Shown here: one piece after another, positions 1 to 24,949 of the stretch
Layout: each line of letters starts with the position of its first letter
Position numbering within the stretch: position 1 is the first letter of the stretch
DNA from: Datnioides undecimradiatus
Lineage: Eukaryota > Chordata > Actinopteri > Lobotiformes > Datnioididae
NCBI GenBank assembly: GCA_008933995.1
Contig: WARS01000029.1
Coordinates: 11,045,107 to 11,109,106 of the forward strand
Reading direction: 5' to 3'
DNA: 64,000 nucleotides
Position numbers and translations under genes: made by a program
Notes under the pieces: generated by a model
Told to the model about the DNA's origin: nothing
Seen by the model: the letters and a program-made list of their open reading frames with translations, nothing else
The model's database searches: none

Positions 1-765
1 GCAGCCATTAAAGACTTGCCAGGCTTAAAACCACTAAGCTGCGCTGTCAGGAAAAAGCAGGGAAGCACTGTTTGAAAATTATTGTCTTGGCTTTTTGTGT
101 ACATTTTGAAAACAATAAGGATGTTTTTCAATCAGTGCATAGTGAGAGAATGTATCTGGTACCTGGCTGAGTAGTCCCCAAGATTCCCTGTCTTTTTCAC
201 TTCATTGCAATGCCACCATGTGTCTGGTTTATATAAGTGAAATTTACCAATTTGCACTGTGGCAGTAATGCTTCCAACAGATGGGGACATCTTAAAAATG
301 CAGCTTTAGTAACACCTGTCCTCATTTGTTGCTATACACTACACTGCGTCTAAGCATCTGCACTCACTGGACTGCTTCAGCTCAACTGTAGAAACATGAT
401 AGACTCAATATGGCAGAAAAACGTCAGGCAAAATTGTTCATTTTTGAAAGGCGGTGCATCCATGAACGTCAACCAGTAACATCCCAAAAGTCACACTGTT
501 ACAAAGTACTAAACTAGTTTTTGGTAAATATCTTTCATAAATATACACGCAACATTCAACAATAAACTGAAAAGTACAGTTTTATGACTGAAATAAAATC
601 CATTCGTACCGTAGCAATGACCTAATCGCTGATAAACCCACTGATATACAGTAAATTTAAGCTACAAATACAAACGACTGAAGAGCTATTTGCGAAATCA
701 CACCTGGTTTATCAGTCCAATCAGCACATTTCAAAAAAGTACTGAGGGTCAATTTTAAGCCCTAA
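1..765. other. AT-rich flank, no supported gene
   Basis: This stretch lies beyond the last tentative exon of the minus-strand candidate gene and could be its 3' UTR or intergenic DNA. Read on the minus strand, positions 41-57 look like a pyrimidine-rich acceptor followed by a short open frame to the window edge. No splice partner supports it. I see no repeat or RNA gene here. Confidence 0.4.
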
Positions 766-2623
766 TCACATCTGTGTAAGATGGGAGTGAAGCTTCGTTA
801 TGTAACTTTCTATCCCCACTGTTCTGCTAATGCTGCTGATGGCAATTTCTACAAAAAAGTTCTTACATACTGATATGTAAGAACTTGGTAAAGTATGATG
901 CACTGTGAGGCCACAGCCTGATTCCCTAAATCTAGAGCAGACAATAATTAGCCATAAGCAGCCATCTAAGAATCCGCAGTGCTCAGGGCTTAGGACAGGA
1001 GTGTATGTGTGAAGCGTAAGGTGTTACTACAGATGGGCAATATGGACAAAACTGATATTGTGATATCTATGACAACATAATCATTGGTGTATGAAAACTC
1101 ACAAGGCGGGGGACCATAAAAACTCTATATTGAGTGTGTGAGATGTGGCCCATGGGTCTAAGAGTAAATGTTATTTTATTACAATGTAGACATGAAGTTT
1201 ACAGGAGAGTTTGCCAAGAAAATGTTTACACATAAAGTAACACAGTGATGATTTTTTGTTGATAACAAAATAAGATACTGACTGATCACTGCTTCATTAA
1301 TCTACTATGATAAAACAGTCTTGTCAACTGATTTGCAATATAACAGAGAAAGCTGCACTGTATTACCAATATATCCAAATCACTTGACAGATTACGCCAA
1401 TCGTCTTCCAACCATTATGTTTATTTGCACCAAACGTAGCTGTCTTACCACACTTCATTGAAGACAGAGGGATAATTACAAAAGTATTAAAAAAGAAGCT
1501 ATATATTTTAAATGACTTGTTGCTTAGTTTACATCTATGACCCAAAAGTAGCTTCTAAAAAGATATTGTTACATGTGACACACTATGTCTATGACAAAGA
1601 ACTGAAGGGGAAGGAAAAGTACCATCACTCATGACAACTGTTGGTAGATGATGACTAAGCATCAAATGACAGAAATCAAGTTTGACTAACAAACACTATG
1701 AGGTAATAGTGAATTGCTTAATTCATACACTGGTGTAATCGCAGGATAAAACAGCAAACTATGAATTATGCCAGCAATAACCAAAAACTGAAAAACAGTT
1801 TTTAAAAGCTGATTGGTCTGGAAGTGGTTTAATATTTTTCTATGATTTATGGCTCTTAAGTGGACACTTCCTTTGAAGACTTCACCAGAAAATGAAAATC
1901 CACTAATTCCAGAAAAAGGTATATAAAAACACGTAAAGCAAAAAACAACTGTCATCTTGATACAATCCACTTGGTTTTCTTTCTCTGCACTTTCCTTGCC
2001 ATCAACAGCTTTCCTTTGAACATATGTTCTAAATTGCTCCTACAGTCAAAGAAACCCATTTTAAAAGAGTATCAACAATATATTGCCTTTCCCCACCGAT
2101 TGTTTCTTTATTGGCTGTGTTTATTTTATTTAAAATCTATTAATTTCACAATAGTATGGTATCTTTAGGTTTCTGTTTTGTTCAACTGAGTTGTAGAATC
2201 ATCTCCACCACAGTAAATTGAACTGCACTCTTCTTTTTTATTTATTCTTTTTTGTGCTACATGAGAACACTGCTAAAGAAAATAACCATTTGTCTGAAAG
2301 ATGCGTTTAACATTTAAGCCAAAACCACAGTGAATAGTATTGAGTTACGGGTTGTTACACACGAAAAATGTCTACATATACATTAAACAGCGTTACTGTC
2401 AAGCAATTTGAGTTAGCTAAATTTGTTTAGGGTATATTCAGGTACATAAATAAATCAGTGATGTGGTCAACCTAAGAGGTGTACAGCTAGCTACAAAAAC
2501 AGAGCGTCTTGTACCCGTTAGCATAATGCTATCGTGTTAGCTAGCTGGCTTGTCGTGGGTGTTTACCTTTATATCTGCCCGGAGGTCTATCTTATCCAGG
2601 AATTTAGCTGCTGGCAGTGACAT
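766..2623 (-). CDS. Unidentified small protein-coding gene (tentative model)
   Basis: I do not recognise the product. The first coding exon (2623 down to 2567) is the best part. It has an ATG with good context, 19 codons beginning MSLPAAKFLDKIDLR, and ends in phase 0 at a GTAAAC donor. A second exon starts at 2039 after a pyrimidine-rich acceptor, also phase 0, and reads EQFRTYVQRKAVDGK then a charged, Lys/Glu-rich stretch. Its donor is unclear: weak GTGGAT or GTTGTT sites, or it reads on to a stop at 1686. A third possible exon (1554-1449) ends at a GTAAGA donor in phase 1. This joins in frame to a candidate last exon (848-766) ending in TGA, whose translation contains ISRTVGIESYITKLHSH and looks helical. 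The two outer exons are more coding-like than exon 3. Family unknown; confidence refers to a gene being present, not to every exon. Confidence 0.35.
857..886. repeat. Perfect 13-bp inverted repeat (hairpin)
   Basis: Arms AAGTTCTTACATA (857-869) and TATGTAAGAACTT (874-886) are exact reverse complements around a 4-base loop CTGA. On the minus strand the hairpin ends a few bases upstream of the candidate splice acceptor of the tentative last exon. Confidence 0.9.
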
Positions 2624-2870
2624 CGCTCCTCTTTACTGCGCATCGTGTCAAGGAATATTCACGACAGCGAAGATTTTGGATGCAGTTCATCCCGTTTGAA
2701 CGGTGAGTCCGGGAATATGAACATAAACGTTACAGTTTAATCCCCTCCGCTAGCGTCTTCTTTCATGTGAGAGCGCAAACTTCCGCCACATGCGCCGTTC
2801 CACGTCTAGCCTCTGATTGGACAGACCACCTGCCAGTCATTCTGTTCCGGAAATTACTCCAGACGTAAAC
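2624..2870. promoter_or_regulatory. Candidate bidirectional promoter
   Basis: This is a locally GC/CpG-richer segment between the minus-strand start codon (2623) and the plus-strand gene ANKUB1. It contains an inverted CCAAT box (ATTGG at 2816-2820) and an ETS-type CCGGAA (2847-2852). On the plus strand a consensus donor GTGAGT begins at 2703, which would suit a non-coding first exon of ANKUB1 beginning near 2650. The transcription start sites are inferred, not seen. Confidence 0.4.
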
Positions 2871-4346
2871 ATATCCACGTGATGGCACACACAACCATTT
2901 GCTGCCTTTTACAGTCGCATGAACCCCCTGAACTGTGCAGCCAACCGACACAGCTTTACAAGAGGTGCATCAGTATATTCCAGGACAAATTGACAGGAGG
3001 ATCGTATCCAAAGTATTTATTTATTTTAAGAGAAAAATAAATGCTATTCACGCTTTTCATCGGCGTAAATGTTGGCATCCCTCAGTAAAGTCTGGAAAAC
3101 ATATGACACTTTTAAATCTCTAGCACCCTCTGTAGTAAATGGGGTGCATCTTCTTTAAGGGCACCCTTTGAGTGTGATCAGTGTTGCGATCCATTTATGC
3201 AGATTTCAAGGAACCACGGGTGGAAAAGTTTACTGAACAGAACGGTGTTACATTGGCGAGGTTCTGACAGGACACTTGTGTAGATTAAAGCTGTCATCCA
3301 CACTGCAGAACACACTGTAGGTAATACTGTGCATTTTTACAAGTTCTCAAGATTGCTCTACGTGAAGGATACAAAAGTATGATTGAATAATGTTTAAGGT
3401 TAAATTTAGAAGTTAAAGTTTGAAGATGGTGTCCCTTTCTTTAATGCCTCTTAACCAGTTACACAACATTCATCTACACTTATTTATTTAGATTTATTGT
3501 GTGTTCTTATTTGAAAAAAGCATAAGTCACTGCAATTTGCAGGATTTGAACCTCAAGAAACTGAGACACTATTTACTCCAGGCCAAGACTGAACATTAAA
3601 TCACTGTGGACAGATTGAGACTTTAAAAGGTCAAATGCAAATTAGCAGCCCCCTACAAAACAATTAAAGAACATTTGAAATTCCTGTAATGCTCCTCCAA
3701 AATAGTGTGAAACAGGTGCAGAGTCTGTTTGTTTTTCAGAACCTGAGGTAAGACCATGTGGGGGTTTGATTTCCAACTGGAGACAGTCATAAAACAGTTG
3801 ACACTTGTATTGTGTTACTGTGCAAAGTCTTTCTAAGATACATACACCTGAACTTTGTGACCAAGATTCCAGACACGTGTGGTGTAGGTTTATTGCAAAA
3901 ACACAGGTCAGGTGTGCAGATGTCATGATCAAATTAAACTGTAGCTGTGTGGCTCAATAACTGGCAATTGTCACATTCAACACAATATTTTATTACATGT
4001 CTATACATGCCGAGATAGGTTTTTCCTTTGGAGTTTATAATCCACTCCTGATGGTTTTATTTATGATTGTTTCTTTTTTTTCTCTTATACCAAGTCATTT
4101 GAGACTTAGTAACTTAGTATTATTTGAATAATTCTATGTTTGTCTTTTGAGTTAGAAAAATATACCACCTATTAAATGAACCCTTTCAAAACCCAGTTGG
4201 AAAAAAACTCCTTTTCAGTAAGCCTGTACAGTGGATATTCACACACACAACTATCATATCATTTGAATTTAAAAGCTTTGTCTTTTGTTGAATTGTTATA
4301 CCCCATTTTGCAGAATAGAGTGTGCTTTCCCAAACCCCCCCCCCAG
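2871..4346. other. Probable 5' intron of ANKUB1, nothing else recognised
   Basis: AT-rich sequence with only short chance ORFs. If the donor at 2703 is used, this is intron 1 of ANKUB1. It would end at the pyrimidine tract with a run of C just before AG at 4345-4346. I see no repeat family or RNA gene. Confidence 0.35.
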
Positions 4347-4445
4347 ACGATGACTTTGCTTCTGGGGAAACACACCACACACACTCCTCTGTCCAACCAG
4401 AGTGCCACAGAGGAGCCAGATGGACGGAGGACAGATGTCCCTACC

Positions 4446-5199
4446 ATGAGGATCTTTATCTGCTTCGAGGGCTCCTGTGAGCCTTTCAGCGTCCCTCAAG
4501 ATCAGACTGTGAGGGCCATGAGACAGATGGTGAAGGTAAGAAAAGGTTACAACAGTCATGGCTCATTAAAATTAGGATCCATCACTGTTAATGGATGTTG
4601 ATTTCTTTACAAGTTTTGACTTGTGATTTTATGTGATTTAGATATATTATTAGAGGGGAAAAAAGAGTGTTTGATGGGTATATCGTGCTTTCAATGGTGA
4701 AATACTATATATTGCAATAAGATTTTATAAATGTATTTGTGTCAACATGCACTGAAAATAAGTTATTAGCTGTCTGTTATTTGTTCTTTTTTTCAAAATA
4801 AATTTTTCCATCACTGGAGAGTTTTGTTTATTTTTAATTCAATTCACACAGTAAAACAATGGGGTCTACTGACACTGAACATGGTTTATCAAGAACTGTG
4901 TCTCTTGGTCATCACTCAGTGTATTTCCATTCTGTTGTCCCTTGTAGGATAAATTTCTTTTACAACTCTCCAAAGACAAGCAGGTTCGGCAGTACCTGGA
5001 ACTGAGCTATGGTGGAGCAGCGCTGCAGGACAGCTGGGCTCTGCGCGACGTGGGCATCTCAAGTGGCAGTACCATCCAATGCCTGCTAAAGGTATTAACA
5101 CAAGGATTTGGAGATTTTGAGCTGTGTTGAGATTTGCAGTCAATACAATTAGCATAAGCAATAAGCAAGATACAATAAGCATACCGTGATGCACATTGA

Positions 5200-5241
<42 letters not shown>

Positions 5242-8200
5242 CATTACAGAGCAAACATCTAAAACTTTAGTTGTGAAAACTACTACTTATCAATTTCTAG
5301 GGAGGTCAGAAGGCACACATACAACTTCTATTCCTGGTGGAACTGGTGCGTATTTAGTGTTTTCACACTTCAGTACAGTGTTACAGGAGCTTTATGCTGG
5401 GCCTGTTGCAGTCAATAACAGTTCACTTCAAAAACACATTGCTCTTAGTCAGGCCTGCTGGCATAAGTATTTTATAGCATTTTCATTACTTTGGATGATA
5501 CATCACCAAAGACCTCCTTCTTACAGTGAGTGAGTTTTGTCTCAGGCTGGTGCACTAAAAGGGAACAAGATGTTCCCATGTCAGAAAGCAGTCTGAGGGA
5601 AATGAGTTTATGGCTGCCTGAGATCTTTAGTTTACTCAGTTTTTAGTATTGGGACTCATTCCAGGCTCATCACCAGGCAACCTTGTGTAAAACTTGACAA
5701 TGGTAAGCATGTGTGTGTCCCTTTTCAGCCTTTGTCATCATTTAACATCCTCGCATAAAAATAGTTGTTTTTTACTGTTTGGTCTAGTTTCACTCTTCAG
5801 ACTTCTTGTCTTCGTCTGAGCGTCTTTGTTTTGACATTTCACTTCTTTTGTTTATTTTTCACAGAGACACATTTTTGCCTGCTTTAATAGGTCACCCCTA
5901 GTTCTCAACTGTGGACTGTAAATGTATCTATGTGATGTGGTAAATTATGACAGAGCTATGGATCTATATGCACATTGAGCAAAGCTTTTGCAGGTAGATC
6001 TAAACAAACAAAAGCACAAATTCAGTGTAAACAGTAGATTTAGGTCATATCAACAATATGAAGTGGCTCTAAATTTGATAGTCTATGCTTGTACATCTTG
6101 TCAGCCACTAAGTGGCAGCACTTTCCCCTTTGCTTTTTGTTTGTGTACTGCGTTTGCTATTCTTTATACTAAACAAGGATACAAATAATAGTTTCAAAAT
6201 TGAAACGAACAGTACCCGTCACTTCTACCCATCCTGGTTTTCAGGTTAATGTAGCTCTATCTTGAGCAGGATGTGTCACTTTTTTTAGATAAACATCATC
6301 AAACATTCATCTTGTGACTTCAGTTACCCTTTTGTCCTATAAACCACAAGGCCATTGTGCCATCTTCATTATGTTTCAGAGTGAACGAAGGCCTGTGATG
6401 CATGTGTTCAGTGGTGTGACAGGAGAAACTTTACCAATCATGGGAAGTGAGGATGTATTGCATATGTCCGTTGCTAGATTACAAACTGTGGTATCCATGC
6501 AAAGTGGCCTCCCTATCAGCACCTTCAGACTGAGCACACCTACTGGTGTGCAACTGTATGACTGCAACCAACTGCAAGACTATGGCATTGAAGTAGGTAT
6601 GGTCTGCTTTCTGTCTGTGCTGCTATGGCATTAATGTTAAAACTTTATCGTTTACTTTTTAGTGAGGGCTGTATAGCTATATAATGAATAGTCAAGTAGT
6701 ATTTTGCTATATTTCAAAGTAGGATTCACCAAAAAGTTAGAGATCATGTTTTTGAACTAGAATTACGGATATTAGTTTCTTCTAGCTGCATCTACATCCA
6801 AAACTATATACAAACAAATCTGACATTAAAACAGTATATATTTGTTTATATTGGATACCATACCATTTTTTGTTTTTCAACAAAGGCTCAACTCTCCGTT
6901 TGGATTCATGGGACGGGTGGGTGGAGTTTCTCCAGGGTTGCCTCCTGGGCCACCGTTTAACAGTTCAGAACCACCTATCACAGAAGAAGACAGTAATGAG
7001 GTCAAACTGTTCCTTCATGAATATTAAAGTGTGGCTACAGCACATTATGTCAGTAAAAGTGATTATTTCTTGCTCTGCTTCTCCAGGTTTCAGCTACAGG
7101 TAGCGCTCTACATTGCTGCCTCTTTTGGCCACCTGGAGCTGGCAGACTGGCTGCTGGAGAGAGGGAGTCATGCTGAGGAACCAGTGGGAGTCCATCCGTA
7201 CCGCCAGTGGTGCCATCAAACTGCCCACCAAGACACTGGAAAATGTGCTATTCACATAGCTGCAGAGCACGGTCAGCTCCTCATTCTCAAACTCTTCATT
7301 ACCAAGAACGTTTTGGCCTTGGCTTGTCGGGATCCTGTAGGTCGTGACCCTTTGAAAGTTGCTGTTCAGCATGGTCACAGGGATTGTGTACACTACTTAG
7401 CTAACAAGATGTGCTCAGTAGTATCCCTGCCCCACACATCCATGCCCATGCGTATCTACCTCCAGATTAAACGCTGGGTGAGTTTGGGGCAGAAGAGGGT
7501 GGCCTCCAGTCGATACCAGGACACCAGCACTGTCTTCAAGGCCAGGACAGGGGATTTGTTGCTTGTAGATGGCTTCAACCAGCCAAATATGTCGTCCAAA
7601 TCTAGGAAAGCTGTAACCAAACCAAGCAGAGGAATCAAGGCTGGTGCTCTGGAGCTCTTACCCACCATTGGAAACCTACACACAGTGTCCAAATTGGCAC
7701 CACCCCAACAACCCGACCTGCTATCAGTGAACACTGGTGGCTTTAAAGAGATGCACAAAAAGAGAAAACAATTCATTAAATGTAGAATGGAAGGCCTAAT
7801 GGATGAAGTCCACCAAGAAGTCAGCAGCAAGTTTTCCCTCCCGCCAATCACCTGCAGAGAAATCATTCCCAGGAAAGTGTTTCTCAATGCATCCTCAAAA
7901 TCCTTCCATACTCTGGAGTCCCTGTCTCCCCACTGTGGCCACACACCAAGAGAAAATGCCATATACTGCATGACTATAGCCAGGTCTCTACCGTATGTAC
8001 TTTGTTATATTTGAGGATCTCAGCAAAGGATAGTTTAACACAGTCAAATTATTTACATCACACATAATTTTTGATGTTGCTGATTCAGTCATGTGCCCAT
8101 GCTCACTGCTACATTTACACTTGTGTAGGTACAGTATCCCTTTAATTATGTTAAAGGTGCTCTTGGGTGTTCTTTTATAATGAGACTACCCTCTGTTCTA

Positions 8201-8656
8201 TGTTTTACATTTTGTGAGACATTATTGGATCTGATGGGAAATCTGAATATCTTAATAACTCCGCAGCCCATCAGAAGATTTCTTTACCTTAAAAAACAGG
8301 GTTTGTACATAAGAGAGAGGCAACATTTGGACAAACACCTGCACTAACTATGCTTCTGCCATAAAACAGAGCTCAATGATTGCATTGAACATTATAATTT
8401 ATTGATTCATGTTAATTATTAAAGTCAAATGATATGTGACAGTTTGTTTGTTATGTGTAATATATTATTTCTTTTCTGCAGTACATTCACAGAGAAGCCT
8501 TGGTTAAAGCAACTGAGCATAGCACGGACCCTGATCAGGAAGCGTGTCCACACCCATGACCTGATACTCATGGATCCTGGTGCTACAGTCCCATTCAGAT
8601 CTGTCGCCCATCAACCCAACTGGTATTGGCTGTCTGAAACACTGAGGACAAAGTAA
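4446..8656 (+). CDS. ANKUB1: ANKUB1, ankyrin repeat and ubiquitin domain-containing protein
   Basis: Six coding exons (4446-4535, 4948-5091, 6380-6596, 6886-7000, 7087-7983, 8482-8656) sum to 1638 nt: 545 residues and TAA. Residues 1-78 form an N-terminal ubiquitin-like domain starting MRIFICFEG. Residues about 84-160 look like a second beta-grasp-like unit and end in [11 protein letters not shown]. Ankyrin-type repeats follow at about 194-220, 241-270 and 274-296, with motifs [14 protein letters not shown] and [11 protein letters not shown]. The C-terminal part has family blocks such as [22 protein letters not shown] and [14 protein letters not shown]. Order and blocks match vertebrate ANKUB1, whose cellular role is poorly characterised. 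The start at 4446 has A at -3 and gives a ubiquitin-like beginning. An in-frame ATG at 4350 would add 32 residues. Exon 4 ends at an unusual donor, GTCAAA. Introns are small. Confidence 0.93.
4536..4947 (+). other. ANKUB1 intron after exon 1
   Basis: Short AT-rich intron with donor GTAAGA and acceptor TTGTAG. Nothing else is recognised. Confidence 0.85.
5092..6379 (+). other. ANKUB1 intron after exon 2
   Basis: Donor GTATTA, acceptor TTTCAG. It contains the (AC)n microsatellite at 5201-5237 and is otherwise unremarkable, AT-rich, single-copy-looking sequence. Confidence 0.85.
5201..5237. repeat. (AC)n microsatellite
   Basis: Uninterrupted AC dinucleotide run of about 18 units in an ANKUB1 intron. 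The short Cys/Val or Thr/His ORFs across it are artefacts of the repeat. Confidence 0.97.
7984..8481 (+). other. Last ANKUB1 intron
   Basis: Phase-2 intron with donor GTCTCT, which is weak, and acceptor TTCTGCAG. The join gives AG+T = Ser and restores the family block [18 protein letters not shown], so the boundary is supported by protein continuity. Confidence 0.8.
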
Positions 8657-9647
8657 AATCCTTCAAAATGACAACTGAGGAGTACGTCTCAGGCTTGACA
8701 TGTCACTGTAAATTTTATGTGTTTATCCCGATCTCTGCCTTTTTCAATCTTCACAGAAAGAGGGATAGACAGACATTATGGATAGATATCAATAGACATT
8801 TAGAATATATTTTTATTTTACTTAATCACAGGAAATGAAATGAGTCATGAATGAAATTTTGCTTTGTTTGACAAAAGTCTAAGTAAGGACCAGCTTTAGA
8901 GTTGAAATGATTTGTCTTTTGTTTAAAGTCATGGCTAAGTGCACCCACATACAACACTGTCTGGTCCTGCCTTCAGAGTGCTGCTGTGCACCTATGGAGT
9001 GAGCAGAAAAAACTCATGCAGGTTGAAGACAAGAAATATTCACAAACTATAGTGGCTAGTCGAAAAACTATAAGAATGTTTAAAAAAAATACAACCAAGG
9101 TATTTAAAGAATGAATGGACAAAAGAAAACAGAAAATAGAAATGAAAAGTATAAACCAGCAGTTTGTGGTTATATTGTGCTCATGTCAGGAAGAAGTAAA
9201 AGATCACCAGTGAAAGAACAACATTATGTCCTCTTTAGAAATGTAACCAATAACTAATCTAATAGACATACACAGTCTACGTGTAAAGATAAAACAAGTA
9301 AAATATAGTAACAGTTGTTGTTTAAATGTTTATGGCAAACAGTTATGGCTACGTAGCATATTGCAATATTCCACCAAATTTCAAATCAACAATTATGAAA
9401 CACCTGTAATAAAAAGAGTAATTACACATGGTTTGCAAGGTCGCAACGGATTAGATAAAAGCTGTCTGTTAACAGATCTATCGAAATAGTGGTTTAGCAA
9501 CTGTGGTGGTTGCCCCAGTGACATAATATTTAACTGAAACACACACCACTGGTATAACTGTTCTTAAATGTGCTGAAAAAAAATCATAAACATGTGACAT
9601 GTGAGCACTTAAGGGTGCTCAACCTATTATCTGTACTCAAATCCAAA

Positions 9648-9685
9648 AATAAAATGTACTTCTAAACTTTTTTGCCTGGAATAAA
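9648..9685 (+). terminator. Candidate ANKUB1 polyadenylation signals
   Basis: Two AATAAA hexamers (9648-9653 and 9680-9685), about 1 kb after the TAA. An earlier one lies at 9408-9413. The assignment is inferred from position only. Confidence 0.35.
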
Positions 9686-10595
9686 AAAAACAATGATCAG
9701 CTTTTGGCATACAGTTGTTTTATTGCACAAGCCTATTTACATGCTTCTTGTCATATTACTGTACTTGGTTAATTTCCACTGAATCATGCACCTCATGTCT
9801 GGCAACAGATGTACATACTGTGTAATGTGATCTAAATGTATTATTTCAGTTACTTGAACGAAAAATGTGTTGAATTGATGGATTGCAATTAATGTTTTCA
9901 AGAAGAATTCATTTAACATAAATTAAAATAGAAATCAAACTTCTTTCAGAAATGTTACAATGACGCTATTGTATAATCTGCAAATACACTGCCAATGTGG
10001 AAAACAGGGATGAAGCTCAGAATGACACCACCTTTAACTTTGCAGCAATTTCTCTCATATCAGAACAAAGGCTGGTTCCCCTCCAGCTGACTCATCTGTC
10101 TGCTCTCACTCATTCAGTTTATAGTACCTTCTGTGGGAGATATAAGGACAAGGTGAGTGCAGATCAATGACCCAGCAATATTTTACTGCAGGTGCAAGTT
10201 CCAGTAAAAATAACTTTTACAGCTGATTGGAGCATGAAATGAAAGATGATATACAAAGGATAAATTGTTGTATGCTTTTTTGGCATATATAACAGCATTT
10301 TGTTTATCTTTCTGGACATCTTGTATATCTTTGTTTGTAAAGTGAAAATTAAATGCTTTCATAGTGCATTACTTCTAATGTAGATGTATCTCCTGTTTCT
10401 GCAGGATTTTTGGGGATGCACATTACGCACAGAGGCATCATTAAAAATCCAGTGTTATGTTGGAAAGCAAAGAAAGTTCAAAACTTAATTCAAGAAAATC
10501 TAAATTTTGGATTTCTGTGTTTTCTAAGAAGCAGAAATTGTGTTTTGCCTCAAATGATCAATCCCTGTTCTTGCATTAAATTCTAAAATACAGTC

Positions 10596-10815
10596 ACAAA
10601 ACATTACTATTTTAGTAAATTATGTAAATGCCCCAAGTCATGTCTTTGATCAATGCCACTCTTTCAGCATGTTAGTTACAACTTGAGCAGTGAACTCTAA
10701 GCAAATTTCCTCGGTGCTGACTGAAGACATGCTTTCTGCATGTGAAAAAATACAGATGCTATGCTAGCACAAAGTAAAGTTCAAATGGTACATTGTCTAC
10801 TATAAGCTAAATTGA
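10596..10815 (+). repeat. Diverged direct repeat, copy A
   Basis: Shares ordered blocks with 12126-12350: TAGTAAATTA, AAGTCATGTCTTTGA, CAAT.CCACT, CATGTTAGTTACA, GACTGAAGACAT and AAAAAATACA. Same orientation, many substitutions and small indels. It lies upstream of the PPP1R2 promoter. Confidence 0.75.
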
Positions 10816-11039
10816 AGTGATCAAGACTTTGTTCTGGTATATGTCTTTTAAAACTAAAAGCCACAAACAAATTTAAGGGTAGTTTGCTTTTTTGTTGATT
10901 TTCTAGGAGCAGACATTATTATAGAGGTGTGTTTCACATTCAAGGGATTCATTCTCGTCCAAACTCTTCATTTTATTGCAGTCTACATCATTTTAGGCAC
11001 CTTTGTAACTTCGAAATTTCCGAGCACAGAAAGGCAGCA

Positions 11040-11339
11040 TTTGTAATTCTCATAGGACCCTTTAAACTCGCGTTTTTAATCTCGCGATGTTGTGAGCCTA
11101 GCCGACCCGCTAGTAGTGCTGCTGCCCCGCCAGTCAGTGCACAACCGGGGAGTAGACATGCATAACTGCCAGAGCACGTAGGATCCTGCCGAGGTTTCTC
11201 CTGACTTTAAGGAAGAGCACTGAGTTATGACTGGGAGCAATGTTTAAAACTTGGTAACTGAGTCGCAGGAATCATAATCTCAAAAAATCAGTTGAATATA
11301 AACAGTTGAGCCAGCCGGTCTGACAGTCAGCGTGTGGGA
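11040..11339 (+). promoter_or_regulatory. PPP1R2 promoter and 5' UTR region
   Basis: CpG-richer DNA immediately before the PPP1R2 start codon. It contains TCTCGCGA at 11090-11097, close to the TCTCGCGAGA element of housekeeping promoters. No TATA box is evident. The 5' UTR length is not determinable from sequence alone. Confidence 0.45.

Positions 11340-24949
<13,610 letters not shown>

Larger units (their letters stand above)
8657..11039. other. ANKUB1 3' UTR and ANKUB1-PPP1R2 intergenic DNA
   Basis: AT-rich sequence with no coding signal. AATAAA hexamers on the plus strand at 9408, 9648 and 9680 are candidate ANKUB1 polyadenylation signals; I cannot tell which is used. The first copy of a diverged local repeat lies at about 10596-10815. 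Confidence 0.5.

Noticed and set aside
1-57. Possible minus-strand exon at the left edge (QLSGFKPGKSLMA frame)
   Set aside because: Only a pyrimidine tract and 13 codons are visible, and the tentative gene model already ends at a stop to its right.
4916-5254. Cys/Val-rich and Thr/His-rich ORFs over the CA repeats (also at 23.3-23.6 kb and 60.8-61.1 kb)
   Set aside because: They are translations of (CA)n/(GT)n microsatellites and antisense shadows of neighbouring sequence.
7456-7971. 171-codon minus-strand ORF
   Set aside because: Antisense shadow of the large ANKUB1 exon, with no promoter, splice or family evidence of its own.
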